The notes beneath the pieces were generated by a model. It made no database searches. It was not told where the DNA came from and saw only the letters and a list, made by a program, of their open reading frames with translations. 64,000 nucleotides of DNA from CAVSSX01 sp963730735 (GTDB lineage Bacteria; Actinomycetota; Acidimicrobiia; Acidimicrobiales; RAAP-2). This document shows, piece by piece, positions 62,418-64,000 of this stretch. The DNA lies in NCBI GenBank assembly GCA_963730735.1, contig CAVSSX010000007.1, positions 1,488,001-1,552,000 on the forward strand, read 5' to 3'. The stretch's first letter is position 1. Every line of letters begins with the position of its first letter. The translations under genes were made by a program, and so were the position numbers.

Positions 62418-62984
62418 ATGCCGAGTGCAACGTGGACGATCCTGTCGCCGGTGGCCCGGCCGCCGGCGGCCGAGCGGGCCGAGGGGGCCGGCCCGCACCA
62501 CCTCGGGCGCTCCATCGCCGGGGTGCGGGTGGGGCTCGAGGTCGACTACGCCTGGATCTGCTATGTCACCTTGATCGACGAGTGGGAACGCCTGCTCCGG
62601 GCCGACGGCGCCGAGCCGATGACGCTGTGGGTGGAGCGCAACCGCGACGAGCCCGAACGGGACCCCAACGAGGTGCGGGCCGAAGTCGGCGAGTGGTCCC
62701 AGCTGATCGACTGCGGCGTGGTCGGTCTCGGCAACTGAGGCTCCTGCACGGCGGGCAGTGTGCTCTCCACCACCAGGATCGAAGACCAAGGCATGCCGGC
62801 GGTGGCCGTGGTGACGGCCTCGTTCGAGGATCTGGCCTACCGCATGCGCGACCACAACAAGCACCCGGACCTGAACGTCATGGTGCTCCCGTACCCACTG
62901 GAGGACCGGCCCGAGGACGAGGTGCGCCAGGTGGCCCGGACGTTCTACCCGCAGTTGCTCGACATGTTGGGAGCCACCAGATGA
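62418..62984 (+). CDS. UGSC-type selenoprotein (Sec at TGA 62736-62738)
   Basis: 188 residues when the in-frame TGA is read as selenocysteine. ATG 62418 follows GGGAGGGAAGAGC. The frame runs to 'EVGEWSQLIDCGVVGLGN', then TGA GGC TCC TGC (U-G-S-C), then continues unbroken as 'TAGSVLSTTRIEDQGMPAVA', 'SFEDLAYRMRDHNKHPDLNV', 'ARTFYPQLLDMLGATR' to a TGA at 62982-62984. U107 and C110 form a CxxC-like redox pair; C102 lies close by. The UGSC family is known from metagenomic selenoproteome surveys but its reaction is not. It overlaps the next gene as ATGA. The Sec genes and tRNA alongside support recoding. No convincing SECIS hairpin could be drawn by eye. Confidence 0.88.
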
Positions 62985-64000
62985 CCGTGTTGCGGAGCGA
63001 GCGGATCGAGGTCGAGGCCGACCCCTACGCGTTCGTACGAGCTCTCGCTGGCCGAGGGCTGGGGCGACGGGCTGCCGCTGTTGCCGGCCACCCAGGACCG
63101 GGTGGCCCAGCTCCTCGAGGGCACGCCGCTCCCGCCCGACCACGTGATCGTCGAGGAGATGCACCCGGCCGGCGGGCGGTGCACGGTCGAGAAGATCGCC
63201 GTCAACGCGGCCATGACCGGTTGTTTGCCCGAGCACCTGCCGTTCGTCATCGCCGGGGTCGAGGCCATCTGCCAGCCCGGCTACAACCTCTACGGCGTCG
63301 GCGCCACCACCGGGTCGGCCTTCCAGATGCTGATGGTCAACGGACCGTCGCGGGACCGCGTGGGCATCGACTACTCCTACGGGTGCATGGGCGGGGCGAC
63401 CGGACGGGGCTCTCGCACCATCGGCCGGGCGGTGGCCCTGTGCCTGCGCAACATCGGGGGCCAGCGGGCCGGGATCACCACCAAGAGCTGCTTCGGGCAG
63501 CCGGCACGACTCGGGATGTGCTTCGGGGAGTGGGAGGAGGCCTCGCCCTGGCCGTCGTTGGCCGTCCAGCGGGGCTTCGACGCCGGTCAGGACGTGGTCC
63601 ACGCCTACGCCGGCATGGGCACCATGCCGCTCTGCGACAACAAGCACGAGGACGCCCGGGACCTCGCCTACCTCCTGGCCCGGAGCATCGCCTACCCGGC
63701 AGCCAACAAGATGCTGGCCGCCCTGGCCATGGCCCGGATGAGCCAGGCGGTGCTGATCGTGAACCCGGACTGGGCCGCCCGCCTGGGCCGGGCGTTCCCC
63801 GACCTCGACGACCTCGCGGATGTTCCTCTGGGAGAACGCCTACCAGCCGATCGACCTGTGGCCCGAGGCCACCCGCTCACTGTTCGAGGAGCGGGCCGAC
63901 GAACAGGGTCGGGTCCGGCTCAACGAGCGCCCGGAGCAATTCGTGGTGCTGGTGGCCGGCGGGCCGGTGTCCCTCCACGCCGTCTACCTGCCGAGCTGGG
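62981..64000 (+). CDS. Conserved partner of the UGSC selenoprotein (partial at window end, frameshifted)
   Basis: Begins 'MTVLRSERIEVEADPYAF' as an ATGA overlap with the selenoprotein. A single extra base near 63035 shifts the frame; the continuation is 'YELSLAEGWGDGLPLLPATQ', 'HVIVEEMHPAGGRCTVEKIA', 'NAAMTGCLPEHLPFVIAGVE', 'YGVGATTGSAFQMLMVNGPS', 'DYSYGCMGGATGRGSRTIGR', 'SCFGQPARLGMCFGEWEEAS'. A second break near 63816 restores 'MFLWENAYQPIDLWPEATRS' and the gene runs past the window. Rich in Cys (at least six) with several Gly turns. I do not recognise the fold. The strict coupling implies that it acts with the selenoprotein, perhaps as subunit or substrate-binding partner. Confidence 0.75.
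   Translation, partial: MTVLRSERIEVEADPYAFVRALAGRGLGRRAAAVAGHPGPGGPAPRGHAAPARPRDRRGDAPGRRAVHGREDRRQRGHDRLFARAPAVRHRRGRGHLPARLQPLRRRRHHRVGLPDADGQRTVAGPRGHRLLLRVHGRGDRTGLSHHRPGGGPVPAQHRGPAGRDHHQELLRAAGTTRDVLRGVGGGLALAVVGRPAGLRRRSGRGPRLRRHGHHAALRQQARGRPGPRLPPGPEHRLPGSQQDAGRPGHGPDEPGGADREPGLGRPPGPGVPRPRRPRGCSSGRTPTSRSTCGPRPPAHCSRSGPTNRVGSGSTSARSNSWCWWPAGRCPSTPSTCRAG

Noticed and set aside
62739..62790. A specific SECIS hairpin after the UGSC TGA
   Set aside because: Only short alternative stems (for example CTGC/GCAG) could be drawn by eye, with no convincing apical loop, so no feature is claimed.
1..64000. CRISPR arrays, insertion sequences, integrases or phage genes
   Set aside because: No spaced identical repeats, transposase or integrase motifs were seen on either strand.

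Overview
The window is very GC-rich, densely packed actinobacterial DNA. Three things place it: a mec-cysO-cysM-rph-rdgB order as in mycobacteria, a tmRNA tag ending LALAA, and a habit of GTG starts with GTGA/ATGA overlaps. Several secreted proteins carry a 'GYW-VA-DGG-FAFGDA' repeat that I associate with Acidimicrobiia, so an uncultured Acidimicrobiia/Acidimicrobiales-like organism is my best guess; this is inference, not proof. At least seventeen otherwise conserved genes are broken by frame changes of one or two bases, including rph, rdgB, orn and selD. That pattern fits indel errors in an unpolished or metagenomic assembly better than real gene decay. I annotate such genes as single CDSs and give the break point.

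Layout. 1-6.7 kb: an OmpR-type two-component system, a tandem-repeat operator, and an electron-transfer operon (membrane Thr/Pro-rich protein, ferric-reductase-like haem membrane protein, NuoF-like flavin/Fe-S protein, 3-Cys ferredoxin, NAGPA-type exported protein). 6.7-14.6 kb: mixed accessory genes (DUF6069, DJ-1/PfpI, DUF1810, threonine ammonia-lyase, cNMP-binding protein, phosphoesterase, VOC protein, aldo-keto reductase with divergent TetR) and one rearrangement scar. 14.7-19.3 kb: a secreted DUF4397/six-repeat protein divergent from an ECF sigma/anti-sigma pair, then small genes and fragments. 19.3-28.4 kb: core genes (ssrA, smpB, mec-cysO-cysM, rph, rdgB, LON-domain protein, SDR, glycerate kinase, FKBP, tRNA-Leu, clpP). 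28.4-45 kb: a surface-polysaccharide locus with a Wzm/Wzt ABC exporter, two methyltransferase-like proteins, four family-4-like glycosyltransferases, two large secreted propeller proteins, a SpoIID-like protein and a HAD phosphatase. 45-54.8 kb: 1-Cys peroxiredoxin, orn and acyl-CoA ligase, dut, wax-ester synthase/DGAT, tRNA-Gly, PAP2, alpha/beta hydrolase and a pentapeptide-repeat protein.

54.8-64 kb is the most interesting part, a compact selenocysteine island. It holds selB-selD-selA (translationally coupled), a tRNA-Sec with UCA anticodon and long variable arm, and, divergent from that tRNA, an open reading frame interrupted only by an in-frame TGA followed by GGC TCC TGC. This is a UGSC-type selenoprotein with Sec at residue 107. 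It overlaps a conserved partner gene that runs off the window end. Between selA and tRNA-Sec, on the opposite strand, lie an acyl-CoA-dehydrogenase-like gene, a PhnD/SsuA-like binding protein without a signal peptide, and a protein joining a TusA-like N-terminus to a ferritin-like di-iron domain. The encoding and decoding parts of a Sec system therefore sit next to what may be its main client and an uncharacterised redox/sulfur-type pathway.
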